From: Colletotrichum lupini
Taxonomy: Eukaryota > Ascomycota > Sordariomycetes > Glomerellales > Glomerellaceae
Direction: 5' to 3'
Assembly (NCBI RefSeq): GCF_023278565.1
Contig: NC_064672.1
Span: 6,076,001-6,140,000 of the forward strand
Length of the DNA: 64,000 nucleotides
This document shows positions 47,073 to 58,700 of this stretch, in pieces. Made by a program: the position numbers and the translations under genes. Each line of letters begins with the position of its first letter. Positions within the stretch are counted from its first letter, which is position 1. The notes under the pieces are model-generated. The model was given only the letters and a program-made list of their open reading frames with translations, was not told the DNA's origin and did not search any database.

Positions 47073-48003
47073 AAAGTACCCCCCGTAATAAGTATAGTTC
47101 TTTTTATTATTTTAAGCCTATTTAATATATACTTAGTTTTTAAAAAGCTTAAGAAAGAGGCTCTTAAAAAATAAGAGATTTAATACTTATTTTATTTTAA
47201 AATAGCCTTTTAGTATATTAATTTTAAGGATAATAATTATTATTTTATAAAAAATAATAGTTAATATACGTACTATTTTAATAGCTATTCGGCCGAGGGG
47301 TATATTAATATACCGGTCGTCTTATAATTAATAACTTAGGCCTTTATTAAGGTTATTATAAATAGTACTCCCTTTTTTATAAATATATTATCCTTTTTTA
47401 TTATTAAAAAGCGTATTTTTAATTATAATTTTAATAAAATATTACTAAGCTCCGTAGTATTATTTATTAAATAAATAATAATTAAAAAATATATAAAAAC
47501 TATATTAGTTTTTATATAAAGGACTTTTTTAATACGTACCCCTAGTCCTTTTTTATACTTATTATAATTATTTATAACTAACTTTTTATTATACTACTTA
47601 CTTTTATACCCTAAATCGTTAACTTAATAGTCGTTTTAGCTCTTATATTCCTCGCTACCCTTATTACTTTTAGTTTTATAAACTTTAAAATATATAAAAC
47701 GCGTTTTTTAGTATATATATTAACCCTCTTTTTTAATAATACTATATTCTTAGTAATTACGTACTTTATATAGTGGTTTTTTTTTCCGGCTTTATAGGCA
47801 CAAAAGATCGACCTTAACGGGATTACGCTTTTAAGGGAAATTATATAATATAGTATACTTTTTAACTATATAATACGCGCAATATATCCTAAGCACGCGC
47901 TTAACGTAATATAATAATTTTAATACGAAAACCGCTATTTAATTCGGGATAAGTAAGCTACCTTTTTTAGTAATAGTGCTAGCTAAAAAAGTCGATAGTA
48001 GAG

Positions 48004-48067
48004 GTCGGCCGTAATAGTTAGCCGCAATAGTCGGCCGCTATAATCGGCCGTAATAGTTAGAGGCGGC
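48004..48067 (+). repeat. Degenerate tandem array of a CGGCCGTAATAGT unit
   Basis: About four consecutive units of 13-15 bp, differing mostly by C/T or A/G changes. Confidence 0.75.
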
Positions 48068-48222
48068 CTTCCTTAACTATAGAGGTTCTAAACTTTAATA
48101 ATAACGTAGAGGTTTCCAGAGAAAGGGCTAAATAGGCTAATATTTACTACTCTTTAGAGCTCATAAAGATTCTTTCTATCCTCATCGCTTCTAATATCGC
48201 CTAAAGCTACTCTCTATTTAAA

Positions 48223-48287
48223 CTAAATAAATCTACTGAACAAATCCACTAAATAAATCTACTAAATAAATCTACTAAACAAACCTA
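48223..48287 (+). repeat. 13-bp tandem array, five units
   Basis: Five exact-length 13-bp units (CTAAATAAATCTA and variants CTGAACAAATCCA, CTAAACAAACCTA). Differences between units are all transitions. Confidence 0.85.
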
Positions 48288-48345
48288 TTAATATATAAAC
48301 CACTACTCTACTCCTAGTATATAGTTAGTAATTAGTGGGCTAAAG

Positions 48346-48910
48346 ATGCCCGTCGATAAGTCTGCCCCTCTCGGGCTGGGCGCCCTCTTCGGCTAGCTCG
48401 ACGCTATAGCTATTGTAACTAATATAGGTATGCTTAAGAAGTGGCAAAGTACCTTCTAGTAGTGCGGAATTTAGCTAGGTAATATTATAAGTATTATAAA
48501 TAGCCGGGCCGGTACGGATACTAAGATCCGGTATATTAATACCGGCCTAGCTATAATAGTTACGATAAATAGGCTAGAAGTATATAGAGTTAAGGTAATA
48601 AGCCGGCGCCTTAAATAGCTCTTACGGGACCCCCTAGGTAACGATAATACTTATATAAAAAAATAGATTATACTAGACCTAGCTGCCCACGCGGGCTAGT
48701 ATTAAGAGGTCTTATGCGCGTTAGAGTAAGTAAAGCTTACCCTATAGGCAGCTAGAACTTAGGAGGACTTTACGTAGCAGAAGGTTAGGAGCTATTTTAA
48801 TTAGTAATTAGGTATAGAGCGTAATATACCTAGTTTTCCTTAATACGTAATATACGGTACGGCCCCGGCGGATTGCTCCGTCGGGGGGATTACGTACTTT
48901 ATAAACTAAG
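48346..48910 (+). pseudogene. Unidentified RIP-damaged coding relic
   Basis: From the ATG at 48346 one frame reads MPVDKSAPLGLGALFG and continues about 185 codons with protein-like residues. It is interrupted only by TAG and TAA at places consistent with mutated Trp or Gln codons, and ends near a palindrome at 48,844-48,896. GC is locally higher than in the flanks. It may be the gag-like or first frame of another element; the family is not recognised. Confidence 0.4.
48844..48896. repeat. Imperfect palindrome (hairpin-forming)
   Basis: Outer arms TACGTAAT / ATTACGTA (perfect, 8 bp) and inner arms CCCCGGCGGA / TCCGTCGGGG (one mismatch) around TTGC. It is a GC-rich island in AT-rich DNA. Confidence 0.6.
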
Positions 48911-49099
48911 AGTTTAAATAATAAATATAAGCTTAGGTTTTATTTTTATATATATATACCTTATAAAATAAGGTTATTTTAAGAGTTTAGGCCTTTAAGT
49001 TATAAAAGGTTTTTATTTTATTTATTTTAAGCCTCTAAACTATACTCTAAGTTCTATTTATTATCTATATTTAAGTATTAAGTTTTTTTGAATATAATT

Positions 49100-51225
49100 T
49101 AAATTAATTAATTTTAACTATTTTAGTTATTTATAATAACTTCTTACGTATTATAAAAGTTAAGAAATATATAAAAATATTCGAACTTAGTTTATAAAAG
49201 GTTTTTAATAAGTCTATTTATTAATATATTTTTTATTAATATATAAATAACTTCGAAACTATTTCTAATATACTCTTATTTTAGCTATATATTTTATACA
49301 TTAATATAGCAAAGTTAAGTAGCTATTTTTTTTCTTTTCTTTTATAATAAATCGAATTATTTATTAATTATTATAATTAACTAACTATACTTTTCTTAAG
49401 TTAAGGGTAATATCCTTAAAAAAGCGCTTTAAAACTATAATCTCTTTTATAGTTTTTTTAAAATAAAAAAGCTTAGCTTTAGTAATTAACGTTATAACCG
49501 TTACTTAGCGTATTAATTTCTATTAAATTAAGCTATTAAAAAGCAATATTATATATCCTTAAAATAATTATCGTATTACTTCGTTATTTATAAAACTAAT
49601 ATTTCTAGTTAAAAATAATAATTACGTACTTAATATACTACTATAATAAAGTATAAAATATCCTATTATATAGAAATATTAAATATAGTAATTAATTATT
49701 TTAATATAAGTTATGCTTAGGTTAGTTAAGAACCGTAATAATTATAAGTAAATAAAAGTAACGTCTAGTCTAATTATAATAGCTATATAAAGCATATTCC
49801 TAACTTTTTTTTAATAGCTCTTTATTTCCTCTTTTATTACTTACCTCTTGTTTAGTTTAAACTCTTTTTAAAAAAAAGGGGTAGCTAAATATAATAAATT
49901 TATAAAATTAAAGTACTTAATAACTTACTTAATATATACGTCGTAAATAAAGTAAACTTTATAAGTAGTACGGTCTTATAAAATCCGTACTCTAAGGAAG
50001 TAATTAATTAGTTTATTTTTTTTAAAGTTAATATATTGTTTTATATTATTAACGATCCCTTAAGCTATTTTTTAGTCGTTTTAATAATATAAAATAATAA
50101 AGTCGTTAACGTAAAATATTAATATTATTTTTTTATTTATAGTTTAATAAATATAGATCTCTTCGTAGCTATATATTATATTTATATTACGAAGTATAAA
50201 AATAAAAGTTTAGAACTAGAGAATTAGCGAGTTTTAAAGGCTATTTAGAGCGTATTAGAGCTTATTTATTTTATTAATAACTTTATATCCCTTTAAAAGT
50301 TTAATAATTATTAGCTTTTTATTCTTAAGAAGTGCGTTAAGAAATATATTAATAATATTATATTAGTCTACTTTAAGGTCGAATTAAGTAGCTATTATTA
50401 TTATAAGCCTAAAGGCCTTTATAACGAGTATTAAAGCGTACGTATTTTATAAAAAGTTAAGTAATTATATATCCCCTCTTATATATATACGTACTTTTAT
50501 CTTACTAACCTCGTTATTAATATCGTATTTATAAATATATATTTACTTTAATAAAAATAAGATCTTTTATTTAGGATTACGGTCGACCTCTTTTTATATA
50601 CTAATATCCCTTAGCTTTTTTATTTTTATATTTATAATATCCCTAAATAGCTTTTATAATTATAATAAAAGATATTTAATATTACTAAACTTTTTTAATA
50701 AGCTTTAAAAATTAATTTTAATAAGTTATAGTTTTTAAACTCTTCCGGAGCGCTCTAAATAAGTCTTATAAACTATTCCTTTTACTATTTAATAAAATAT
50801 TATATATTTTATATTACTTTTCTCTATAGCTTTTTACTAATTAAGTATAAAAATAAAAAAAAAGTAGTTTTAGAAACGGTTATAATAATTACCGTTTTTT
50901 ATATTTAAATATAAAAGCGTCGTAAAAATATTATTATTAAAGCGTTGTAAAGATTTACGGGCCCGGTTTAAATATTTAAAACCTAACGGAGCTTTATTTA
51001 ATACTTAATAAAGCGGTTTTTATAAGCTCTATTTTTATATAATAATAAAGGTTTATTATAAGGGTTCTTTATTAATATTAACTTTAGTATTAAGAATTAC
51101 TTCTTTATAATTAATACTTTATTTATTACGTACTTTAGCGTTTTATTAAGAGCCGTTAAAAATTAAAAGCTCGAGAACCTTTATAATATATATAAACGCT
51201 TATAAAGAGGATTATAAACTACGTA
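49100..51225 (-). pseudogene. Ty1/copia-type pol relic, RT and RNase H part
   Basis: On the minus strand, copia-type reverse transcriptase is recognisable: KGYKVINKINKL then YALN (about 50,250-50,310), FYVND (50,102-50,116, the YVDD active site with Asp changed to Asn) and YFLRVRIL (about 49,985-50,010, the YFLG segment). The RNase H-linked region follows at 49,660-49,806: LYIAIIIRLDVTF then LLRFLTN and GYFILYYSS, which match the conserved copia Y-x-A-x-x-T-R-P-D...S-x-F-x-x-N-P...Y-S-S order. The element is cut at 51,225 by gypsy copy 2 and continues beyond 57,537. Its outer LTRs were not found. Confidence 0.75.
51222..51225 (+). repeat. Target site duplication CGTA, left copy
   Basis: CGTA precedes the left LTR of gypsy copy 2 and recurs at 57,537-57,540. 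Confidence 0.65.
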
Positions 51226-51447
51226 TGTCACGGCAGTGGGCACCAGGGCCCTGTGGGCCCTGTGGCTCAGCCTCAGGCTGCGAGGCTGAGCTCCCAGTGG
51301 TCACGTGACGAGCTGGACCGCTGGGTCCAAAGGGCTAGCCTGCTAGCTTCTGCCTATTATTCTGTTTTTCCCTCTTTACGTTAAGTCTTTAGTTAATTAG
51401 GTTAATATAGTAGCGTTCCGACCTACCTCGAGTTCCCTTTCGTAACA
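51226..51447 (+). repeat. Left LTR of gypsy copy 2
   Basis: 222 bp, TGTCAC...GTAACA. Its first 120 bp are remarkably GC-rich and undamaged compared with everything around it. Confidence 0.9.
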
Positions 51448-51458
51448 CTACTTAACGT
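51378..51458 (+). promoter_or_regulatory. Possible self-priming pair (LTR segment and primer-binding site)
   Basis: ACTTAACGT lies three bases after the LTR end (51,450-51,458), where a primer-binding site belongs, and its exact complement ACGTTAAGT lies inside the LTR (51,378-51,386). Copy 1 has the same post-LTR sequence, and its right LTR has ATGTTGAGT (47,005-47,013), which pairs with it if G-U is allowed. This resembles self-primed Tf1/sushi-type elements; it is an inference. Confidence 0.3.
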
Positions 51459-51599
51459 TACTTAATTAACTATTCTCCGGAGATAGAACGATAATATCTT
51501 AATTAATTAACTACTAGCTACCCCTACTAAGAAAGCGCATAAGAGAGCTAAGTAATAGCTAGTCGAATTAATTGCGCACAAATAGCGTAATCGATACCC

Positions 51600-54500
51600 C
51601 CTAAATATATACCCCCTCTACTAAATATAATAATTAGAGAACATAACTAAGGAGGCCAGGTCTCCCTTTATACTAATAACTTCTAATAAAGTCGCTACCT
51701 CTACGAGTCCCAATAGAGCGTTATAGGCCTTAATAAAGGCGCTAAGCTCCTAGTTATCGACCTAAAGGTCGCGCTATCTAACTAGCTAATAGAGCGCTTC
51801 TTACCCTCTACTACCTAGGCTAATTACTTAGTATACCTTAGTAACGTAGCTAACTAGCTTACCTTGCCTATTTATATCCGCAACGATATCTTTTTTAAGA
51901 AGAATACTAAGTAGTATATCGACCTCGACCTTATCTAAGAGCTATACTTTAAAGACGACGGAAAGACCCTGCTTAAGTGGATCGAATAGTAGTTAAAGAT
52001 GCGCATCGCTTAGTACTAATTAAAATAGGTCCTAGCGTCCGTTATTAGCTAGCTAAGTAATAGTACTAAGCGCCTATACGTAATAACTTACGAAAACCTC
52101 GACTTTATATATATTATTACTATAGAGCTCCGTATTATAAAAGAAGCCCTTACCCGAGCCTATACTAATAATACGGCTATAACTAAAAGGCTAGAGTAAT
52201 TAGAGAACGGCTCCTAAGCTAGCTCTATTTAAGATATTACTACCTTTAGCGCGCTAGAGTAGTGGCTAATATACCTAGAGACGTAGGGTAGCCGCGAGAC
52301 TACTTTAGCCTTATCCTATCCCGTTACCCACGGCTCTTAAAAAATGCCTAACGTACCTACTTTTATAAGTAATAACACTAGCCTTAAGTTCGACTACTAG
52401 CTCTAGCGTATTACGAAGCGCTTAGAGAACGCTAACTATAGTACGAATAAGTACTACTTAGAATATATTATTAATAAAATTAGAGGTAGCGCTGCGGAGT
52501 TTATATACTTATTACTAACCTCTAATAAGATTATTACGGCCGAGTAGCTACTCTACGAGCTTAAGTCGGTTTATACTAGCCCGACTACTATAGACGACGC
52601 TAGCTATAAGCTAGACGTACTTATAATTATACTTAAAGACGTCCACTAGAAGCGCTTTATATTTACTAAGCTCGCGCGTATTAGTAAATTTCTAAAGTCC
52701 TAGTAGAAGCGCCGTTTTTATAATAAGTTACTTATATATTTTTATAACTAGGCTGTGTCGAAGTACTTAGATAATACGACTACTTTCTAGAAGTATACTA
52801 AGTACGTTACCTAGCTAGCTAACGTAATATAGCCCCTTTTTATAGAGGACTGCGCGGTTAAGGCTTCTAGCTAGACTCGCTAGACCTCGGGTAGAAGTAA
52901 TAAAAGTAATAGAAATAATAGAAGTACTAGAGGTACTAAATAGGACCGAGGTTACACCTCTATTTATAAGACGATCCCTAAAGCCCTATATTAGAAGCTT
53001 AAGGATAGTAGTGCTTATTTCGTTTATAATAATACTAGATATATCTCTAAGGACTGCCCTAAGAAGCCGAAGACTATTATAGCTACTATTAACGCTACCG
53101 CGGGCCCTGCTAAGATAGAGTTAGGTTTAGAAAACTAGACCCCCTAGCAGAAGTAAACTCCTAGCTAAGGGATACGTATAAAAAGGACGGAAGATTAGTA
53201 ATTAATTTAGTAAACTTATAGGATCTCGTAGGGGGTTAGCCCCTTAAAATAGAGCTTATATTAGTATTTAATAAATATAGAATTTGCCTAAGAGCCTTAC
53301 TTAACACAGGAGCTAATAGGTATAGATTTATAAATAACTACGTAACCCCTTTATTATAATAGTTCTGCGCAGCCCTATTTTATAAATTATTATACCTAAT
53401 CCCTACTACCGGGTTTAATAGAGAGCGATTAGACAATACTAGCGTAATATAGACCGCTAACCTATATATTAATTAACGGGTCCTTTTAAAAGTACCCCTC
53501 TTTTAGCTTAATACGGGCCGCTACGACTTAATCCTAGGGCGAAAGTAGTTTAAATATTACGGGGTAAACCCTAATGTTCGCTACCGACGGCTAATATAGC
53601 CTAAGGACCTACTACTATAAGAAATACCTACTATTATCGTTAGGGATATCGAGGACCTATGTACCCCGGAAGTTATCGACATATAATACTAAATCGATAC
53701 CGGCCGCTAGCAGGACCTATTTGAGATAGATATAGCCCGCTATAACTAAAAGCTCTAGTAGTAGCGGGCGAAGGGTACGCTAATTAGGATATTATTACGC
53801 CCGCTAAAAATAATAGCCCGTTAGATATAGCGGTTAAACGAGGCTAAGGATGCGAGGAAAATAGAACGCGCCCTTAAAAGTACTACTATTACCCCCATAA
53901 AGAGGGTTAGATAGCGGAAACTATACTTAATAGTGTTATAAATAGATATTACCTTTATTAACGCTCCCGTATTTAAAAAGAACCTAAGGCAGAACGACGT
54001 TAAAATAAGCTCTATATTACTCTATAAGCTAGACTGTATTATAAAAGATAAGAAGGAGGAGGCGGACCCCTTATATAACGACGACTAAGTTACTTATAAC
54101 TTTATAGTAACTAACTTACTAGAGTACCTATAGCCCTAGACCGACGTCTTTAGTAAAGCGGCTAGCGATATACTTACGCCTTATAGGCCGTATAACTATA
54201 AAATTAAGCTCCTAAATAGTAGTAGAGAGAAGCTAACTTACTACCCTCTATATAAGTAGTTAGTACCGGAGCTAGAGGCTATAAGAGCTTATTTACTAGA
54301 GCACTTATAGAAAGGATTTATCGAGCTAAGTAATGCTCCTTTTGCGTTACTAACGCTATTTATAAAAAAGTACGATAGTAGTCTGCGCTTTTGTATTAAT
54401 TTTTATAAGCTAAATAAGGTTATAAAAAAAGACCGCTACTTATTATTACTTATTAATAAGACCCTCGCGCGGCTAAGTAGGGCGAAGGTGTTTACTAAAC

Positions 54501-57150
54501 TAGATATTAAGTAGGCCTTCTACCGCATTTACCTCGACCTAGCCTCCGAGGACTTAATAACGTTTAGAACCTGCTACGGGGTATATAAGTATAAGGTAGT
54601 ACCCTTCGGGCTCTATAACGGGCCTACTACGTACTAACGATATATAAATAAGATATTAATAGAGTACTTAGATAACTTCTATACGGCGTATATAGATAAT
54701 ATCCTAATCTTTTTAAATAACCCCCTCTAGTATTAAGAGTACGTTATTAAAGTGCTAGACCGCTTATAGAAAGTAGGCTTATAGGCGGATATTAAGAAGT
54801 ATAAATTTAGTATTACTTTTATAAAGTACCTAGGCTTCGTAGTTTTTATAAAAGGTATATAGCTTAATAAGGAGAAAGTCTTTATAGTTAGAGATTAGAA
54901 GCTACTTATATTACTTAAGAGTATCTAGTCTTTCCTCGGGTTCTATAACTTCTATAAGAGATTTATAAGGGATTACGGTTACTTAGCTAGGCCCCTTACG
55001 AGACTAATGGGTAAGGGAGTTCTTTTTAATTTTAGTACCGACTACGAGACGGCCTTTAAGGCTATAAAGCTAGTGCTAACGTTAGTGCTAATCCTTTACT
55101 ATTTTAAGCTAGAGCTACTAACGCGGCTAGAAACCGACGCTTTTAACTTAGTATATACCGGAGCGCTACTATAGTAATAAGAGGATAATGGGTTATAGTA
55201 CTTAGTAGCCTTTTATTTAAAAACAATAAGTGGCGCAGAGCTTAACTATGCTATTTATAATAAAGAAATACTAGTAATAGTACTATACTTAGAGGAATAG
55301 CGCGCGGAGCTTATGAGCTACGAGTATAAGTTCGACGTTATTATAGACTATTAGCTACTACTATTCTTTATAACTAAGCGCCTACTTAACTTATAATAAG
55401 CCCGCTAAGCTAGTACGCTAGTAGACTTTAACTTTTAGATCTATTACCGCCCGGGGAAGGAGAACGTACTAGCTAACGCCCTATTACGGAAGATAGAGGA
55501 CATCCGTACCTAATAAGTACTAAAAAAGGCCAATAGGACCTAAGTCCTCTTACTACTAGGACTATTATCCCTCGATATTATAGCGGAGCTACGGGCGTTA
55601 TTAGGCGCCGTAGTTAATTAACTATAGCTTATAGTTAGCTCGCTCTTATTAGAAAACGAGCTCTAGGGGTATTTATTAATAAAGAAGATTTTAAAGCTTA
55701 ATAAAGACCTTATTATAGCGTCCCTCGCGCTAATGCGAGCGCTAGTAGCTAAAGGGCGCGAGCGCTAGTCTATTTAAAACGACGGATTATTAATAATAGA
55801 CGGGAAGCTCGTAATACCCGAGGAAAATAACTTTCGTATTATAATTATCCGCGAGGTCTACGAGTAGAAGCTCCTCGCCTACTTAGGGCGTAATAAGGTC
55901 GTAAAAATAATTAAGTAGCGATATTACTAGCCGGGCCTAATAATAGATACTTACTAGTACGTACAGAACTCCTATACTTACTACCGATTATAAAAGCCGC
56001 GCGATAAGCCCCCGGGGGAGCTAAGGCTACTTCTAATACCTAACTACCCGTAGTAATATATTTTTATTAACTTTATAACTATCCCTACTAATTAGAAAGG
56101 ATTCGATAATATTTAAGTAGTAGTAGACCGCCTAGGCAAGAGGGCGATATCTATTCCTTATTATAAAACCACTATAGCAAAAGATATAAGCCGAATGTTC
56201 TACGAACGGGTACTACCTATCTTCGGCCTATTAGAGACTATTATATTAGACCGAGGCCCCTAATTTATCTCCGACTTCTAGAGGGAACTCTATAAGATCT
56301 ACGGGGTTAAGCTATAGCTATCGACGGCCGACTACCCCTAAATAGATAGCTAAATAGAGGTACTAAACTAGTATATCCTATAGCGGTTAAGACTACTAGT
56401 TAACTAATACTAAGATAACTAGAGTAATATACTACCCGCGGTCGACTTTGCCTATATTACCTAGCTTAGTAAGACTATAGGGCTATTGCTATATAAAGTA
56501 GAATTCGGTTATTAGCCACGGCTCTTTTTTAACTAGTCTAAACAAACCCGCTAATTCGGCTTTATAAAAGAAAAGCTAAACCGTACTAACGCGCAACGTA
56601 TAGCCTAGGGGATATACGAGGCCTAGGAGACTACTAAGAGTAATATAAAGGTCGCTTAGGTACGATATAAGAGGTATGCTAACCGCCGCTAGCGCCCGGA
56701 CGACTTAAAGCTAAGAGACCGGGTCTTTATTAATACCTTATATTAAAAGTCCGCCGATATAAATAAACTATAGTAGCCGTAGGCTAGGCTATAGCTTATC
56801 GTTAGTACCGGATAGGGGGGTATATAAATTATAGAACTACTAGCGGGTAGCTAGGTATACCCGGTCTTTTACCTAAATAAGCTAAAAAAGGCTACTAACG
56901 ACCTATTACCTAAGTAGAACTAAGACCCGCTACTATTAATTACTAACGATAATAGTAAACTAGAGTACGAGGTCTTAGAGGTCGTTAAATTACGCTTATA
57001 TAGGGGAAAACTATAGTACTAGGCGGATTAGAAGGGGTACGATACGGATTTAACTTAGTATAACGTAAAGAGCTTTAGATATATACCGGCGGCGCTCTAG
57101 GCGTTCTATTACTAATACTTAATTACTAAGGGCCTATTATAAAACCTAGA
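51600..57150 (+). pseudogene. gag-pol relic of gypsy copy 2
   Basis: Polyprotein relic with the domain series given for the element. In-frame TAG/TAA stops occur throughout, most at expected Trp or Gln codons. Several catalytic acidic residues read as Asn. Confidence 0.85.
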
Positions 57151-57314
57151 TATATAAATAAAAGCCGCCGCGGTTAGTAATTCGCTATTACTGAGGGAGG
57201 ATAATAATATAATAATAGTAATTACGGCTATAGATTTGCTAGAATAAGGGGTAATTTAGAGGTTTATTTTTTTAGTACTACGGATAGCGCCCTTTAGTAT
57301 AGAAGGGGGGGTAA

Positions 57315-57536
57315 TATTATAGTAGTAAGTACTAGGGCCCTATGGGCCCTATAGCTTAGCCTTAGGCTACGAGGCTAAGCTCTTAGTAGTTACGTGACGA
57401 GCTAGACCGCTAGGTCTAAAGGGCCAGCCTACTAGCTTCTACTTACTATTCTATTTTTCCCTCTTCACGTTAAGTCTTTAGTTAATTAGGTTAATATAGC
57501 AGCGTTCCGACCTACCTCGAGTTCCCTTTCGTAATA
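57315..57536 (+). repeat. Right LTR of gypsy copy 2
   Basis: 222 bp, beginning TATTATAG and ending GTAATA. It differs from the left LTR by about 32 transitions and no transversions; in about 28 of them the left copy keeps the G or C. Confidence 0.9.
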
Positions 57537-58700
57537 CGTAGAGCTATTTATAATTTAATTATTATATCCCCTTTTTTACCCCTACTCCCGAGCTTATATA
57601 AAGGGGTTATTTTAAAAATTAATAATAATAATAAAACTATATTAGCCTTTTTAACCTTATTAACCGTACTTTAAAATACGTTTATTAGTTACTTAGTATT
57701 CTAAATAATTAAAAATTTAATAATAATACTATTTTTAATTATAAAGTTATTTTAAGTATTAGTATTTTTAAAGTTTAGATCTACTTCTCTAAGTATTTGA
57801 ACTAGCTTATTATTAGTATTAAAGAGTTTTTATATTTCTTAAATTACTAAATTTATTTACTTACTTATAATAGCTTATTCCTTATATATAGGATTATAAA
57901 AAACTTTTTTATTAAACTTAATATTTTTTATAATAAATACTTACTTAAGCGCAGGTATTTAGACCTTATATAAGTTATACGTTTTTAATATATATTTAAT
58001 TAAGTATTTTATATACTTATAAAGAAATATTTTAAACTCTTTTTAATATATACCCCTCTTATAATCCTTATAAAGAGGGTATACTTAGTAACTATATACG
58101 TAAAAGTTATTAAAATACGGGGTAACTAGTTTAGAATCCCGTACTTAGTAACCCGTTTATTATTAATATTAATACTGCTTTTACTAGTTAATTTTTATGA
58201 TAATAAGTAAATCTCTTTTATTAACCTCCCGTAGGGTAATATTATAAATAAAAACTACTATTAATACTATCTCGTTTTATAAATTCGTAGGGAGGTTTAT
58301 AAAAAGGCGTATTTTACGAGCTTTAGTAATTATAAATTAACTTATTTTTTTAGCGTTATTTATAAGTTCTTTTATATATAAAAATAGAAGTTCTATTCTA
58401 ATTCCTAGCTCGCTATATTACGTTTTATATATATATTTAACGTTTATAATTAAAAGGGCGGTCTTATTATTATTTTTAAAAAAGTAAATTAAAGTCCCTT
58501 TTCAATAATAAATTACTACTTCGAGGCTCTATCGTACGAAAAATACTTCCTTTTCTATTTTAATTTTTAAAAAGAACCCCCTAAGTTACTTATTATATTT
58601 ATTAAAAGCTATAAGTATATATTATTATTTATTAAGAAATAGTTCGAAATAAAAGAGATCTTAATATATACGGTACTATAGCTATAAGGCTTTTTTTAAA
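57537..58700 (-). pseudogene. Ty1/copia-type integrase relic, continuation of the split copia element
   Basis: On the minus strand, positions of about 58,420 down to 58,200 read IELLFLYIKELINNAKKIS, a stop, FIITKARKIRLFINLPTNL, a stop, then NEIVLIVVFIYNIT. This matches the C-terminal part of copia integrase cores (P-Y-T-P-x-Q-N-G...A-R-x-M...L-P-x-x-L-W-x-E-x-V...N-R-T). Integrase lies upstream of RT in copia order, so this fits the RT relic at 49.1-51.2 kb once gypsy copy 2 is removed. Confidence 0.65.

Larger units (their letters stand above)
47077..48345. other. RIP-damaged sequence between gypsy copy 1 and an unidentified relic frame
   Basis: A/T-rich with no open frame. It holds two small tandem arrays near its end. 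Parts look like a former coding sequence, but I cannot assign a family. Confidence 0.45.
51226..57536 (+). mobile_element. Full-length Ty3/gypsy chromovirus-type retrotransposon, copy 2 (RIP-inactivated), nested in copia relic
   Basis: 6,311 bp with 222-bp LTRs and a CGTA target duplication. The internal order is the same as in copy 1: gag knuckle near 53,010-53,062 (YFVYNN then KDCPKK, one Cys kept), protease (LLNTGANRYRFINN, about 53,300-53,340), RT (54,260-54,860; LRFCINFYKLNK near 54,382-54,417, YIDNILIF near 54,690), RNase H (55,200-55,500), integrase (about 55,870-56,560) and a chromodomain-like end (about 56,995-57,120). A G-rich polypurine tract precedes the right LTR (57,304-57,311). 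It is related to copy 1 (alignable throughout, shared LTR 3' third) but not identical, so the two are members of one family or sister families. Confidence 0.9.

Noticed and set aside
48004..48287. CRISPR-like repeats
   Set aside because: Direct tandem units with no spacers in a fungal genome; simple degenerate tandem arrays.
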